This document shows, piece after piece, positions 33,848 through 42,971 of a stretch of DNA of 64,000 bases; position 1 is the stretch's first letter; each line of letters begins with the position of its first letter. The notes below the pieces were generated by a model, which was not told where the DNA came from, did no database searches, and worked only from the letters and a program-made list of their open reading frames with translations. The stretch comes from Burkholderiales bacterium (GTDB lineage: Bacteria; Pseudomonadota; Gammaproteobacteria; Burkholderiales; Burkholderiaceae_C). Location: assembly GCA_003963075.1 (NCBI GenBank), contig RXJV01000121.1, positions 35,104 through 99,103 of the forward strand, in the 5' to 3' direction. The position numbers and the translations under genes are program-made.

Positions 33848-34804
33848 TCAGCGCTTCTCGACCAGCGTCGATTCCAGGCCGCCGTCGTCACGCAGCCGGG
33901 CCGCCGTGGCGCGCGCTTCGTCGGGCGTCGGGAAGGGGCCGGCGCGCAGCCGGTGCAGTCCGGCCTCGCGGACGATGGTGAGCAGCGGCAGCAGCGTCAG
34001 GTCGGCCTCGGCGACGCGCTGGCGCAGCGCCTCCGCACCGTCGAGCTTGGCGAAGGCGCCGAACTGCAGCCAATAGCCTGTGCCGGCGCCGGCGCTGACC
34101 GTGGCGGTCGTCTCGCGCTGCGGCGCGCCGGGCGGCGGCTCGGGCACGAACACCGGCGGCGGCTCGTTGGCCGGCTGGAGGCCTGACTTGGGCCAGAGGC
34201 CGGCGCGGATCTCGGCATAGGTGATGCGCCTCACCTCGACCGGGGCCACGCCGCGCAGCAGGTCGAGCTTGAGCGCGGCGGTGTAGCTCAGGTCGATGAT
34301 GCGGCCCTTGTGGAAGGGGCCGCGGTCGTTGATGCGCACGATGACCTCACGGCCGTTGGCCGGGTTGCGCACCCGTGCATAGCTCGGGATCGGCAGCGTC
34401 GCATGGGCGGCCGTCATCGCGTACATGTTGTAGACCTCGCCGCTGGAGGTGGGCCGGCCGTGGAATTTGCGGCCGTACCAGGACGCGAGGCCGCGGTCCA
34501 TATAGGGCGCGTCGTCGGTGATGGGCTGATAGCGCTCGCCCAGCACTTCGTAGGGCTTGTTGGGGCCGCCGCTACGGATCGCTTCGACCCGCGGTTCGGC
34601 GTCGGGCACCTTGGCGAGGTCGGGCGGCGGGTTGGGCAGCGGGCCGTCGCTGACGATGCCGGCGGGTGGCGAGGGCGCGGTTCTGGGCGCCGGGGCCGGC
34701 AGCGGCGCGCGTGTCGCGCAGCCGCTCATCAGCGCCAGCACCAGCAGGGCCAGGGTGAGGCCAGTATGCTGCGCGCTGTCCTGTCCAAGTCGAAGCCATG
34801 CCAT
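33848..34804 (-). CDS. rlpA: RlpA septal-ring lytic transglycosylase lipoprotein
   Basis: A 318-residue outer-membrane lipoprotein that cleaves denuded peptidoglycan at the division site. A lipobox LMSGC near residue 30 marks lipidation. The double-psi barrel contains GLASWYGRKFHG, the T-S-SGEVYN segment and VRINDRGPF, with the catalytic Asp. A SPOR domain fills the last 75 residues (GYWLQFGAFAKLDGAEAL) and targets septal glycan. ATG 34804 is shared in a CATG with the divergent FAH-family gene, so the two start codons overlap head to head. Confidence 0.92.
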   Translation of the reverse strand: MAWLRLGQDSAQHTGLTLALLVLALMSGCATRAPLPAPAPRTAPSPPAGIVSDGPLPNPPPDLAKVPDAEPRVEAIRSGGPNKPYEVLGERYQPITDDAPYMDRGLASWYGRKFHGRPTSSGEVYNMYAMTAAHATLPIPSYARVRNPANGREVIVRINDRGPFHKGRIIDLSYTAALKLDLLRGVAPVEVRRITYAEIRAGLWPKSGLQPANEPPPVFVPEPPPGAPQRETTATVSAGAGTGYWLQFGAFAKLDGAEALRQRVAEADLTLLPLLTIVREAGLHRLRAGPFPTPDEARATAARLRDDGGLESTLVEKR

Positions 34805-35501
34805 GAGCAATTTCGTCTTTCCTCCGCTCGCGACCCCGAGCGCCGCGGTGCGCGGCACCGACGCCCGTTACGCGGTGAGCCGCATCTTCTGCGTCGGCCG
34901 CAACTATGCCGATCATGCCCGCGAGATGGGGGCCGACCCGACGCGCGAGCCGCCGTTTTACTTCATGAAGCCGGCCAGCGCGCTGACGCCGTCCGGCGCG
35001 ACCGTGCCCTACCCGACGGTGACCAAGAACTACCACTTCGAGATGGAGCTGGTGCTGGTGATCGGCGCGCCGGTGTTCAAGGTCACGCCCGAGGCGGCGC
35101 GCGCCGCGATCTGGGGCTATGCGCCGGGCCTGGACATGACCCGCCGCGACCTGCAGGCCGAGGCCAAGGCTGCCGGCCGGCCCTGGGACACCGCCAAGGG
35201 CTTCGACCAGTCCGCCATCCTCGGCGAGATCGTTCGGGTGGCCGACGTGGGCTATCTGGAGCGCGGTGCGATCACGCTCGCCGTCAATGGCAGCACCAAG
35301 CAGCAGGGCGACCTGGCCGACATGATCTGGAACCCGGCCGAGATCGTGTCCAACCTGTCTCACCTCTACCGGCTGCATCCGGGCGACCTGATCTACACCG
35401 GCACACCGGCCGGGGTGGGCGCCGTGCTGCCCGGCGATGTGCTGACGGGCCGCATCGATGCGGTCGGCGAGATCCAACTGACTGTGGGGCAGCCGGAGTG
35501 A
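34803..35501 (+). CDS. FAH-family hydrolase (fumarylpyruvate/acylpyruvate hydrolase-like)
   Basis: A 232-residue metal-dependent hydrolase that cleaves acylpyruvate-type C-C bonds or related keto acids. The family segment RIFCVGRNYADHAREM is near the N terminus, followed by PPFYFMKPASAL and the metal-binding NYHFEMELVLVIG; the TGTPAGVGAVLPGD end is typical. ATG 34803 begins MSNFVFPP, in line with relatives. There is no ribosome binding site in the usual place, and its start overlaps rlpA on the other strand. GTGA overlap couples it to nadC. Confidence 0.9.
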   Translation: MSNFVFPPLATPSAAVRGTDARYAVSRIFCVGRNYADHAREMGADPTREPPFYFMKPASALTPSGATVPYPTVTKNYHFEMELVLVIGAPVFKVTPEAARAAIWGYAPGLDMTRRDLQAEAKAAGRPWDTAKGFDQSAILGEIVRVADVGYLERGAITLAVNGSTKQQGDLADMIWNPAEIVSNLSHLYRLHPGDLIYTGTPAGVGAVLPGDVLTGRIDAVGEIQLTVGQPE

Positions 35502-36370
35502 GCTTCGAAGAGGAAAGCCTGGCCCAGGCCCGCGCGCGCAATATCCGCGACGCGCTGGCCGAGGACATCGGCCGCTGTGACTGGACCGCCCAGCTGGTGC
35601 CGGCGGGCCGTCGCGTGGCGGCCCAGGTGCGGGTGCGCGAGGCCGCGGTGCTGTGCGGGCGCGACTGGTTCGACGGCGTGTTCGCCGCGCTGGATGCGAC
35701 CAGCCGCATCGAGTGGCTCTATGACGAGGGGGCCGCGATGGCGGCCGACAGCATCGTCTGCCGCATCGAGGCCGATGGCCGCGCGCTGCTCAGCGCCGAG
35801 CGGCCGGCGCTGAACTTCCTGCAGCTGCTGTCGGGCACGGCGACGCTCACGCGCGCCCATGTCGATGCGGTGGCCGGTGCCAGCCCCAACCCGCAAGGCT
35901 GCGCCATCCTGGACACGCGCAAGACGCTGCCGGGGCTGCGCCTGGCTCAGAAGTACGCGGTGCGGGTGGGCGGCGGGCAGAACCAGCGGCTGGCGCTTTA
36001 TGCCGGCATCCTGATCAAGGAGAACCACATCGCGGCGGCCGGTGGCGTGGCGCAGGCACTGGGCGCGGCCCAGGCGCTGAATGCGGGGGTGGACATCCAG
36101 ATCGAGGTCGAGACCATCGCGCAGCTGAACGAGGCGCTGGACGCCGGTGCGGTCAGTGTGCTGCTGGACAACTTCAGCGAGCCGCAGATGCGCGAGGCGG
36201 TGGCGTTGAACGCCGGCCGCGCGCTGCTGGAGGTGTCGGGCGGCGTCGCCCTCGATCAGCTGCGCTGGATCGCGGCGACCGGCGTCGACCGGATCTCGAT
36301 CGGCCGGCTGACCAAGGACGTGAAAGCGGTGGACTATTCGATGCGGGTGCTGGGCCCGGTGCCGGGCTGA
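35498..36370 (+). CDS. nadC: Nicotinate-nucleotide diphosphorylase (carboxylating) NadC
   Basis: A 290-residue quinolinate phosphoribosyltransferase that makes nicotinate mononucleotide from quinolinate and PRPP in NAD synthesis. It has AEDIGRCDWTA near the N terminus, ERPALNFLQLLSGTATLT, the catalytic ILDTRKTLPGLRLAQKYAV, GGGQNQRL, and the C-terminal LLEVSGGV and GVDRISIGRLT. A GTG start at 35498 overlaps the FAH hydrolase stop. No nadA or nadB is in the window. Confidence 0.95.
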   Translation: MSFEEESLAQARARNIRDALAEDIGRCDWTAQLVPAGRRVAAQVRVREAAVLCGRDWFDGVFAALDATSRIEWLYDEGAAMAADSIVCRIEADGRALLSAERPALNFLQLLSGTATLTRAHVDAVAGASPNPQGCAILDTRKTLPGLRLAQKYAVRVGGGQNQRLALYAGILIKENHIAAAGGVAQALGAAQALNAGVDIQIEVETIAQLNEALDAGAVSVLLDNFSEPQMREAVALNAGRALLEVSGGVALDQLRWIAATGVDRISIGRLTKDVKAVDYSMRVLGPVPG

Positions 36371-36383
36371 GCCGGCGCCGCCG

Positions 36384-36818
36384 TCAGTCCAGCACCAGCA
36401 CGGCCTTGACGCTGGCGTCGACGGCGGACTTCTCGATGTAGCCGACCGCCTCGGGGTTGGCGGCCACCAGCTTCTTCACGTCGGCCGCGCTGGGCAGCTC
36501 CTTCGGTGGCGCCGCCTTGCCCGAGAACATCAGCCGTGCCCAGACGGCCTTGACCTGCGATGGCGTCTTGCCGGTGGCCTTGCCATAGAACAGCTCGCGG
36601 GTCGGGTTGGTTTCGCCGAGATCGACCGCCTGCGTCAGCCCGCCGGGCAGGGTGCTCGTCTTGCCGAGATAGAGGGACGAGACCTGCTCGACCGTCAGGC
36701 TGGTGACGCCGGACTTGGGGTTGACGATGACGGCCACCTGGGCGCTGGCCGCGAGGCTGGACAGGCCGAGCAGCGCCGCCAGGGCGAGGCGCCGGAGCAC
36801 GCGATTGGAGTGGTGCAT
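36384..36818 (-). CDS. Small periplasmic phosphate-binding-like protein
   Basis: A 144-residue exported protein with a signal peptide (cleavage near SAQ-VA). It corresponds to one lobe of the PstS-like binding fold: VAVIVNPKSGVTSLTVEQVSSLYLGK and the PTRELFYGKATGKTPSQVK block. A complete binding protein is about twice this length, so it may bind as a dimer or sense rather than transport. It lies 20 bases downstream of the porin gene on the same strand; the two are probably one operon. No ABC permease or ATPase is near. Confidence 0.82.
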   Translation of the reverse strand: MHHSNRVLRRLALAALLGLSSLAASAQVAVIVNPKSGVTSLTVEQVSSLYLGKTSTLPGGLTQAVDLGETNPTRELFYGKATGKTPSQVKAVWARLMFSGKAAPPKELPSAADVKKLVAANPEAVGYIEKSAVDASVKAVLVLD

Positions 36819-36838
36819 GGTGAGGGTCCTCAGCAGCG

Positions 36839-38026
36839 TCAGAAGACGACGTCGTAGGCCAGCGTGCTCACGGTGGCCTTGCCGGTGTAGGTCTGCACGC
36901 TGGTGTCGCGCACGCGGTCGAATTGCAGCTTCAAGGCACCTCCCTTGTGCACGTCGTAGCGCAGCGCCAGCAGGCTCGCGGACAGCCTGACCGGCGAGTA
37001 GCTGGCGAGTGGATAGTCGGAGTTCTCGCGGTAGCCGCTGGCGCCGCCGGTGACGGTGAAGGCGCCGAACTGGCGCGACAGCGTCAGCAGGAAGTATTTG
37101 GCGTTGTAGCCCAGCGCCTTCATGCGCTTGGCGGTGCCGAATTCGCTGCGCAGCTGCCAGTCGTCCCAGTCGCCGTTCAGGGCCAGGCCGAGGAACTCCT
37201 GCTTGGCGCGGGTACTGCCGTCGAACAGCGCCTCCAGGCTGCCACTGGCATGGTCGCGCGACTCATAGTTGGAGCGGGTATAGCTCAGCCGGCCGGTGAA
37301 CCAGTCCCGACCGAACTCCACGGCCGCCCCGGTGATGCCGCTCCATTTCACGTCGACCGGGTCGGTCGACCCGAGGCGGGAATAGGGGTTCTTGCGGCTG
37401 TCCTCGGTGCCGGCATAGGCCTCGGCGCGCAGATGCCAATCGCCCAGGCTGCGGTTGGTGCTGATGCTGGCGCCGTTGTAGTTGACGACATCCCATCCGT
37501 AGACGTCGGGCGAGGGCCGCACCGTGTTGTAGGCGAAGCCCACGTCCTGGAAGTCGGAGTAGTAGTACAGCGGGATGCGCTTGCGGCCGACCTGCAGCTT
37601 CCACTCCGGCGAGGGCGCATAGGTGACATAGGCCCATTCGAGCTTGACATGCTGGTCCTGCAGCGTGCGAGCGGTGATCTGGGCCACCGCGCTCCATTGC
37701 GGATCAAGCTGCCATTCGCCCTGCACGCCGGCGCGGCTTTCGCGGTTCAGCCCCCACTTGTCGGTCGCGACGGCGGCATGGGCCCAGTCGACGATGTAGC
37801 GCGTGCAGTTGTTCTGGAAGGCCGGCGCCAGCAACGTGGGCTGGCAGTCGCCGCTGGTCTTGACGGCCACGGCCGATGCAAAGCCCGACACCTTGAACTC
37901 CTGCGCCTGGGCCGGGCCCGCGGCCAGCCAGGCGCCGAGCGCCCAGAACAACAGGGCCGGGCCGCGGCGCGCTGCCGCGTGGGCGGGTCGGCCGGTTGGG
38001 GAAGCGAGGGTCTTCGTCATCACCAT
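36839..38026 (-). CDS. Porin-like outer-membrane beta-barrel protein
   Basis: A 395-residue outer-membrane protein. A long signal region (MVMTKTLASPTGRP...) ends near AQA-QE. The mature part consists of amphipathic strands, contains two Cys in a loop (SGDCQPTLLAPAFQNNC), and ends with a C-terminal Phe (STLAYDVVF), the barrel assembly signal. It forms a likely operon with the small phosphate-binding-like protein. Substrate specificity is unknown. Confidence 0.8.
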   Translation of the reverse strand: MVMTKTLASPTGRPAHAAARRGPALLFWALGAWLAAGPAQAQEFKVSGFASAVAVKTSGDCQPTLLAPAFQNNCTRYIVDWAHAAVATDKWGLNRESRAGVQGEWQLDPQWSAVAQITARTLQDQHVKLEWAYVTYAPSPEWKLQVGRKRIPLYYYSDFQDVGFAYNTVRPSPDVYGWDVVNYNGASISTNRSLGDWHLRAEAYAGTEDSRKNPYSRLGSTDPVDVKWSGITGAAVEFGRDWFTGRLSYTRSNYESRDHASGSLEALFDGSTRAKQEFLGLALNGDWDDWQLRSEFGTAKRMKALGYNAKYFLLTLSRQFGAFTVTGGASGYRENSDYPLASYSPVRLSASLLALRYDVHKGGALKLQFDRVRDTSVQTYTGKATVSTLAYDVVF

Positions 38027-38153
38027 CTCCGCTGAAGCGTCCTGCGGGCCAGACTATCTCAGCCTGCAAATTTCTGGTGTGACAGGTGTTGCAGCCACCA
38101 CAAATGATGTCGATTTGTTCCGGGCGGGGCGTGGCGTCGGCGCCACCCGAGGC

Positions 38154-38897
38154 TCAGCTCGCGAACCAGGGTTCGTTGGGCAGCTCGTCGAAGACCCTGC
38201 GCAGGCCGGCACTCCATCCGGCGCTCAGTGCCTGGAAATAGGGGTCGTCGCGGCTGATCCGGTGCGGCGGCTGCATGGCCTGCTCGAACTGGTTGGCGCG
38301 CAGCATCAGCATGTCGATGGGCATGCCGACCGACAGGTTGGAGCGGATGGTCGAGTCGAAGCTGACCAGCGTGCACTTGGCGGCCTCGTCCAGCGGTGTG
38401 CTGTCGTAGTTGATGACGCGGTCGATGATGGGCTTGCCGTACTTGCTCTCGCCGATCTGGAAATAGGGCGTGTCTTCCGTCGCCTCGATGAAATTGCCCT
38501 GCGGGTAGATGTGGAAAAGCCGCGGGCCCTCGCCCAGGATCTGGCCACCCAGCAGGAAGTTGGCGCCGAAGTCCACGCCCTGGCCCTGCATGCCCGCGTC
38601 GCTGTCGCGCGCCACCACCTCCTTGAGCGTGCGCCCCAGCAGCACCGCGGCGTCGTAGAGGCTGGGCACGTTCAGCAGATGTTCGCCGTCGCCGTGCAGG
38701 CGCTGGTTCAGCAGCGAGGTCACCGACTGCGTCGTCGCCAGGTTGCCGGCACAGAGGATGACGATCTCGCGCTGGTGCGGGATCTGGAACTGCACCATCT
38801 TGCGAAAGCTCGCGATGTGGTCGACGCCGGCATTGGTGCGGGTGTCGGAAGCGAACAGCAGGCCCGCACGCAGGCGCATCGCGACGCAGTAGGTCAT
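38154..38897 (-). CDS. Anbu-type proteasome-related peptidase
   Basis: A 247-residue member of the Anbu (ancestral beta-subunit) family of proteasome-fold Ntn hydrolases. It begins MTYCVAMRLRAGLLFASDTRTNAG; removal of Met would expose a catalytic Thr. Typical segments include VILCAGNLATTQS and CTLVSFDSTIRSNLSVGMPID. Members assemble into open rings of uncertain physiological role. The usual neighbours (alpha-E, circularly permuted ATP-grasp and transglutaminase-like genes) are absent here. It is divergent from the operon at 39021 across a gap with a palindrome. Confidence 0.88.
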   Translation of the reverse strand: MTYCVAMRLRAGLLFASDTRTNAGVDHIASFRKMVQFQIPHQREIVILCAGNLATTQSVTSLLNQRLHGDGEHLLNVPSLYDAAVLLGRTLKEVVARDSDAGMQGQGVDFGANFLLGGQILGEGPRLFHIYPQGNFIEATEDTPYFQIGESKYGKPIIDRVINYDSTPLDEAAKCTLVSFDSTIRSNLSVGMPIDMLMLRANQFEQAMQPPHRISRDDPYFQALSAGWSAGLRRVFDELPNEPWFAS

Positions 38898-38923
38898 GGC
38901 ATCAGTGCGGTGAAAGTGGATGA

Positions 38924-38936
38924 GGTCATTATGACC
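38924..38936. promoter_or_regulatory. Palindrome between the Anbu gene and the TelA-like operon
   Basis: GGTCAT-T-ATGACC is a perfect dyad 27 bases upstream of the Anbu start and 84 bases upstream of the divergent operon. A third GGTCAT covers the Anbu start codon (38892-38897). It may be an operator controlling one or both transcripts; no known regulator is recognised from the sequence. Confidence 0.4.
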
Positions 38937-39020
38937 ATCGGCCCTCTGCAAGGGCGCGCGGTGCTGGCATGATCCGGCGCGCAGCGGCGCCCCTGGTTTG
39001 CGCCGCGTGGAGACCATCGC

Positions 39021-40148
39021 TTGGAGATCCGCAAACTCGTCGCCCCGGCCTTGGCCCTGCTCTTGCTGGCGGGCGTGGGTGCTGGCATCTGGTATTCCAA
39101 CCAGCGCCTGGGCCAGACCCAGGCCGATGCCGCGCAGCAGCGGCTCACGCAAGCCCAGCAGGTCACGCTGCGCGGCCTGATCGGCTCGGAAAAGGAGGCC
39201 TTCTTCGCCGACCCGAGGGTGCAGCAGGCGCTGGCCAAGCAGGGCATCACGGTCACGGTCGAGAAGGCCGGATCGCGCGCCATCGCCGGCCGCTACGACC
39301 CCAAGACCTACGACTTCGGCTTCCCCAGCGGCGCGCCCGCGGCCCAGCAGTTGCAGCGGGCGGCCAAGGCGGCCAATGTCTACAACCCCTTCTACACGCC
39401 CATCGTCTTCGCGAGCTGGAAGCCGATCGCCGAGATCCTGGTGGCCAATGGCATCGCCAGCCGCGAGGGCGAGTTCTATTACGTCGTCGACCTGCCGGCG
39501 CTGATGGCCCTGGTGGACAAGGGCACGCGCTGGCGCGAGCTCAAGAAGAGCGAGGCCTTCGCCACCGGCAGGTCGGTGCTGGTCAATTCGACCGATGTGC
39601 GCACCTCGAACTCCGCGGCCATGTATCTGGCCCTGGCCAGCTACCTCGCCAACGGCCAGCAGATCGTGCAGAGCGCCGAGGAGGCCGACAAGGCCCTGCC
39701 CACGGTGGCGCCGCTGTTCCTGCGCCAGGGCTTCCAGGAGCAGAGTTCGGCCGGGCCGTTCGAGGACTATCTGGCGCTGGGCATGGGCAAGGCACCGCTG
39801 CTGGTGGCCTACGAGTCGCAGATGGTGGAGTTCTGGCTGCGCCACCCGGACCGGCTCAAGGGCGACATGGTCGTGCTCTACCCGCGGCCCACGGTCTACT
39901 CCAAGCATGTGCTGGTGCCCTACACACCGGCCGGCGCCCGCCTGGGCCAGGCCCTGGAAACCGACCCGGTGCTGCGCAATCTGGCCCACGAATTCGGCTT
40001 CCGCACCGGCGGCGACGTCAAAGGCCCGGAGGCCTGGGCCAAGGCCGGCGTCAAAGTGCCCGAGGTGCTGGTCGATGTCATCGACCCGCCCAGCCACGAA
40101 TGGCTCGAACGGATGATCCAGGGCATCGAAGCCCGCTTCAAGCAGTGA
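39021..40148 (+). CDS. Membrane-anchored binding-protein-like protein, first gene of the TelA operon
   Basis: A 375-residue protein resembling a solute-binding fold. The TTG start at 39021 is supported by GGAG eight bases upstream and by the hydrophobic N-terminal anchor (about 7-24), which has no lipobox. The rest includes EKEAFFADPRVQQALAKQGITV, TYDFGFPSGAPAA and VLVAYESQMVEFWL, like extracellular binding proteins. No ABC transporter genes follow; instead the next gene encodes a TelA-like protein 11 bases on. Its ligand and role are unknown. Confidence 0.75.
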   Translation: MEIRKLVAPALALLLLAGVGAGIWYSNQRLGQTQADAAQQRLTQAQQVTLRGLIGSEKEAFFADPRVQQALAKQGITVTVEKAGSRAIAGRYDPKTYDFGFPSGAPAAQQLQRAAKAANVYNPFYTPIVFASWKPIAEILVANGIASREGEFYYVVDLPALMALVDKGTRWRELKKSEAFATGRSVLVNSTDVRTSNSAAMYLALASYLANGQQIVQSAEEADKALPTVAPLFLRQGFQEQSSAGPFEDYLALGMGKAPLLVAYESQMVEFWLRHPDRLKGDMVVLYPRPTVYSKHVLVPYTPAGARLGQALETDPVLRNLAHEFGFRTGGDVKGPEAWAKAGVKVPEVLVDVIDPPSHEWLERMIQGIEARFKQ

Positions 40149-40158
40149 GGATGCACGC

Positions 40159-41403
40159 ATGACTTCGCCCACCACCCCGGCGGCCACCACCACCGAACTC
40201 GCCCCGCCCGAGGCCTTCACGCTGGAGCCGCCGGCCGCCGTGGCCCCGCTGCCGGTGGAGTCGGCCAGCGGCAAGGTGCGCCTCAAGCCCGAGGCCATCG
40301 CCGAGCTGGACCAGCAGGTGCGCCAGTTCATCGACGACATCACCGCCCACGACAGCCAGCATCCCAAGTTCAAGGAGGCCGTCGAGCGCATCCACTCGAT
40401 GGGCGTCAAGGACATCGAGGCCTCGGCCTCGGTCTCCAACCGGATGCTGGAGCGGCCGGTCGGCTCGCTGAAGAACGGCGTGTTCGACCAGGGCGCGCAG
40501 ATCGGCCAGTCGCTGATCGACCTGCGCCGCCAGGTCGAGGCGCTGGACCCGTCGCGCCAGGGCGACCTGTTCAGCGTGCGCAAGATCCTCGGCGTGATCC
40601 CGCTGGGCAACAAGCTGGCCGACTACTTCGACCGCTACCAGAGCGCCCAGGGCCACCTGAACGCCATCATCGAATCGCTCAAGCGCGGCAAGGACGAATT
40701 GCTGCGCGACAACGCCGCCATCGAGCAGGAGAAGGTCAACCTCTGGACGCTGATGGAGAGGCTGGAGAAGTATGTGCACATCGGCAAGAAGCTGGACGGC
40801 GAGCTCGATGCCAAGGCCCGCGCGCTGGAGGCCAGCGACCCCGAGAAGGCCCGTGTGGTGCGCGAGGAGATGCTGTTCTACACGCGCCAGAAGGTGACCG
40901 ACCTGCTCACCCAGCTGGCCGTCAACATCCAGGGCTATCTGGCGCTGGACCTGATCCGCAAGAACAACCTGGAGCTGATGAAGGGCGTGGACCGCGCGAC
41001 GACGACGACCGTATCGGCCCTGCGCACCGCCGTCATCGTCGCGCAGGCGCTGAACAACCAGAAGCTGGTGCTGGACCAGATCAGCGCGCTGAACACCACC
41101 ACCGGCAACCTGATCCAGTCCACCAGCGAGATGCTGCGCGACCAGAGCGCGGCCATCCACACCCAGGCGGCCTCCAGCACCGTCGAGATCGCCAAGCTGC
41201 AGCAGGCCTTCGCCAACATCTACCAGACCATGGACGCGATTGCGGACTTCAAGAGCAAGGCGCTGGACGCGATGCAGACCACGGTCAACACGCTGACCGA
41301 CGAGGTGGCCAAGAGCAAGACCTACCTGGACCGCGTGCGCCGCCAGGAGGCCGCGGCTGCGGTGCAGGCGCCGGGCGCGGCGGTGGGCGAGGTCAGGCTG
41401 TGA
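40159..41403 (+). CDS. TelA/KlaA-family toxic anion resistance-like protein
   Basis: A 414-residue soluble, largely helical protein of the TelA family (PF05816). It has FSVRKILGVIPLGNKLADYFDRYQSAQG and the coiled-coil segments LWTLMERLEKYVHIGKKLDG and NTTTGNLIQSTSEML. Named for tellurite resistance on plasmid RK2, most chromosomal members are of unknown function and appear in stress-related gene clusters. The stop overlaps the next gene (GTGA). It is the second gene of the four-gene unit, flanked by binding-protein-like proteins. Confidence 0.88.
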   Translation: MTSPTTPAATTTELAPPEAFTLEPPAAVAPLPVESASGKVRLKPEAIAELDQQVRQFIDDITAHDSQHPKFKEAVERIHSMGVKDIEASASVSNRMLERPVGSLKNGVFDQGAQIGQSLIDLRRQVEALDPSRQGDLFSVRKILGVIPLGNKLADYFDRYQSAQGHLNAIIESLKRGKDELLRDNAAIEQEKVNLWTLMERLEKYVHIGKKLDGELDAKARALEASDPEKARVVREEMLFYTRQKVTDLLTQLAVNIQGYLALDLIRKNNLELMKGVDRATTTTVSALRTAVIVAQALNNQKLVLDQISALNTTTGNLIQSTSEMLRDQSAAIHTQAASSTVEIAKLQQAFANIYQTMDAIADFKSKALDAMQTTVNTLTDEVAKSKTYLDRVRRQEAAAAVQAPGAAVGEVRL

Positions 41404-42971
41404 GCCGCCGCGCATGGCTGGCCGCGCTGGCCGGCACGGCGCTGCTGGCGCTGGCCGGCTGTGGCAAGAAGGAGGGCGCCGCCAGCGCGCCAGCGGCACC
41501 GGCCGGCGAGGCCTTCACCATCCTGGCCGGCTCCGAGCTCAAGGATCTGGAGCCCGCTCTGGTGGAGGCCGCTCGGGCGGCCGGTGTCGAGGTCAAGTTC
41601 AGCTATGCCGGCACGCTGGACGCCGTCGAGCGGCTGAACGTGGGCGAGCGCTTCGATGCCCTGCTGCCACCCAATGGCGCCTACCCGACCCTGGCGCTGG
41701 CCAGCAAGCCGCTGGCGCGCGAGAAGCTCTTCTACTCGCGCATCGCGCTGGGCGTGAAGGCCGCCAAGCTCAAGGCCCTGGGCTGGGACACCCAGCCCCC
41801 GGGCTGGGCCGAGATCGCCCAGGCCGCGTCCAGCGGCAAGCTGCGCTATGCGATGACCTCGGCCAGCGGCTCCAACACCGGCATGAGCGCGCTGTTCGCG
41901 GTGGCCTCTGCGTCGGCCGGCAAGAGCGAGGACCTGAGCGTCGCCGACGTCAAGCCCGAGCTCATCAAGGCCTTCCTGTCCGGCCACAAGCTCACCGCCG
42001 GCAGCTCGGGCTGGCTGGCCGAGGCCTTCATCAAGGCGCCTGCCGAGCTGGACGCGATGGTGAACTACGAGGCCGTCATCCTGCGCGCCAACGAGCGCCT
42101 GCAGCCCGCCGACCGGCTCACGCTGGTTTATCCGCGCGACGGCATGATCTCGGCCGACTACCCGCTGATGCTGCTGCGCGAGGACCGCCGCGCCGACTAC
42201 ATCAAGCTCGTCGCGGCGCTGAAGGCCCCGGCCTTCCAGGGCCCGGCGCTGCAGGCCGCCTTCCTGCGGCCGGCCAACCCCGAAGTCAAACCGGCCGCGG
42301 CCCTGCCACAGGGCGCGGTGGCCGAGCTGGCCTTCCCGAACCGCCTCGATGTCATCGACGCGGTGCTCGGCGCCTACCTGGCGCAGTGGCGCAAGCCGGC
42401 CACGTCCATCTTCGTGCTCGACATCTCCGGTTCGATGCGCGGCGATGGCCGCATCGATGCGATGCGCGAGGCGCTGAAGGTGCTGGCCGGCGCTGGCGAC
42501 AACTCCGCCACCGCCCGCTATGCCGCCTTCCAGCAGCGCGAGCGCGTCGTGCTGATCGCCTTCGACGACAAGGTCGAGCCGCCGCAGTGGGTGCGCTTTG
42601 ACGGCGACCTGCAGGCCGCCCGCCGCGAGGTGCTGGAGCGCGCCGACGCGCTGACGCCGCGCGGCGGCACCGCGATCTTCTCGGCGCTGGACGCCGCCGA
42701 GCAGCTGGCCGCCGAGGAGCGCAAGGCCAACCCGGACCGCTTCATCAGCATCGTGCTGCTGACCGATGGCGAGAACAACCGCGGCCTGCGCTTCGAGGAC
42801 TTCCGTACCAAATACGAATGGCAGACGCCGGCGCCGGTCTTCCCCATCGTGTTCGGCGAGGCCAACCAGTCCGAGATGCAGGCGCTGGCCGCCGTGACCG
42901 GTGGCCGCGAATTCGACGGCCGCAAGGCCCGCCTCGCCCAGGTCTTCCGCGAGATCCGCGGTTACCAATGA
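41400..42971 (+). CDS. Lipoprotein with binding-protein and von Willebrand factor A domains
   Basis: A 523-residue lipoprotein. The lipobox LAGC sets Cys21 as the lipidated residue. An N-terminal binding-protein-like region (about 38-330; VEVKFSYAGTLDAVERLN, MTSASGSNTGMSAL) is fused to a C-terminal von Willebrand A domain. Its MIDAS is complete: DISGS at 341-345, Thr near 423 in RGGTAIF and Asp near 455 in LLTDGEN. The GTG start overlaps the TelA-like stop. The fusion suggests a metal-dependent protein contact triggered by ligand binding. Confidence 0.85.
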   Translation: MSRRAWLAALAGTALLALAGCGKKEGAASAPAAPAGEAFTILAGSELKDLEPALVEAARAAGVEVKFSYAGTLDAVERLNVGERFDALLPPNGAYPTLALASKPLAREKLFYSRIALGVKAAKLKALGWDTQPPGWAEIAQAASSGKLRYAMTSASGSNTGMSALFAVASASAGKSEDLSVADVKPELIKAFLSGHKLTAGSSGWLAEAFIKAPAELDAMVNYEAVILRANERLQPADRLTLVYPRDGMISADYPLMLLREDRRADYIKLVAALKAPAFQGPALQAAFLRPANPEVKPAAALPQGAVAELAFPNRLDVIDAVLGAYLAQWRKPATSIFVLDISGSMRGDGRIDAMREALKVLAGAGDNSATARYAAFQQRERVVLIAFDDKVEPPQWVRFDGDLQAARREVLERADALTPRGGTAIFSALDAAEQLAAEERKANPDRFISIVLLTDGENNRGLRFEDFRTKYEWQTPAPVFPIVFGEANQSEMQALAAVTGGREFDGRKARLAQVFREIRGYQ

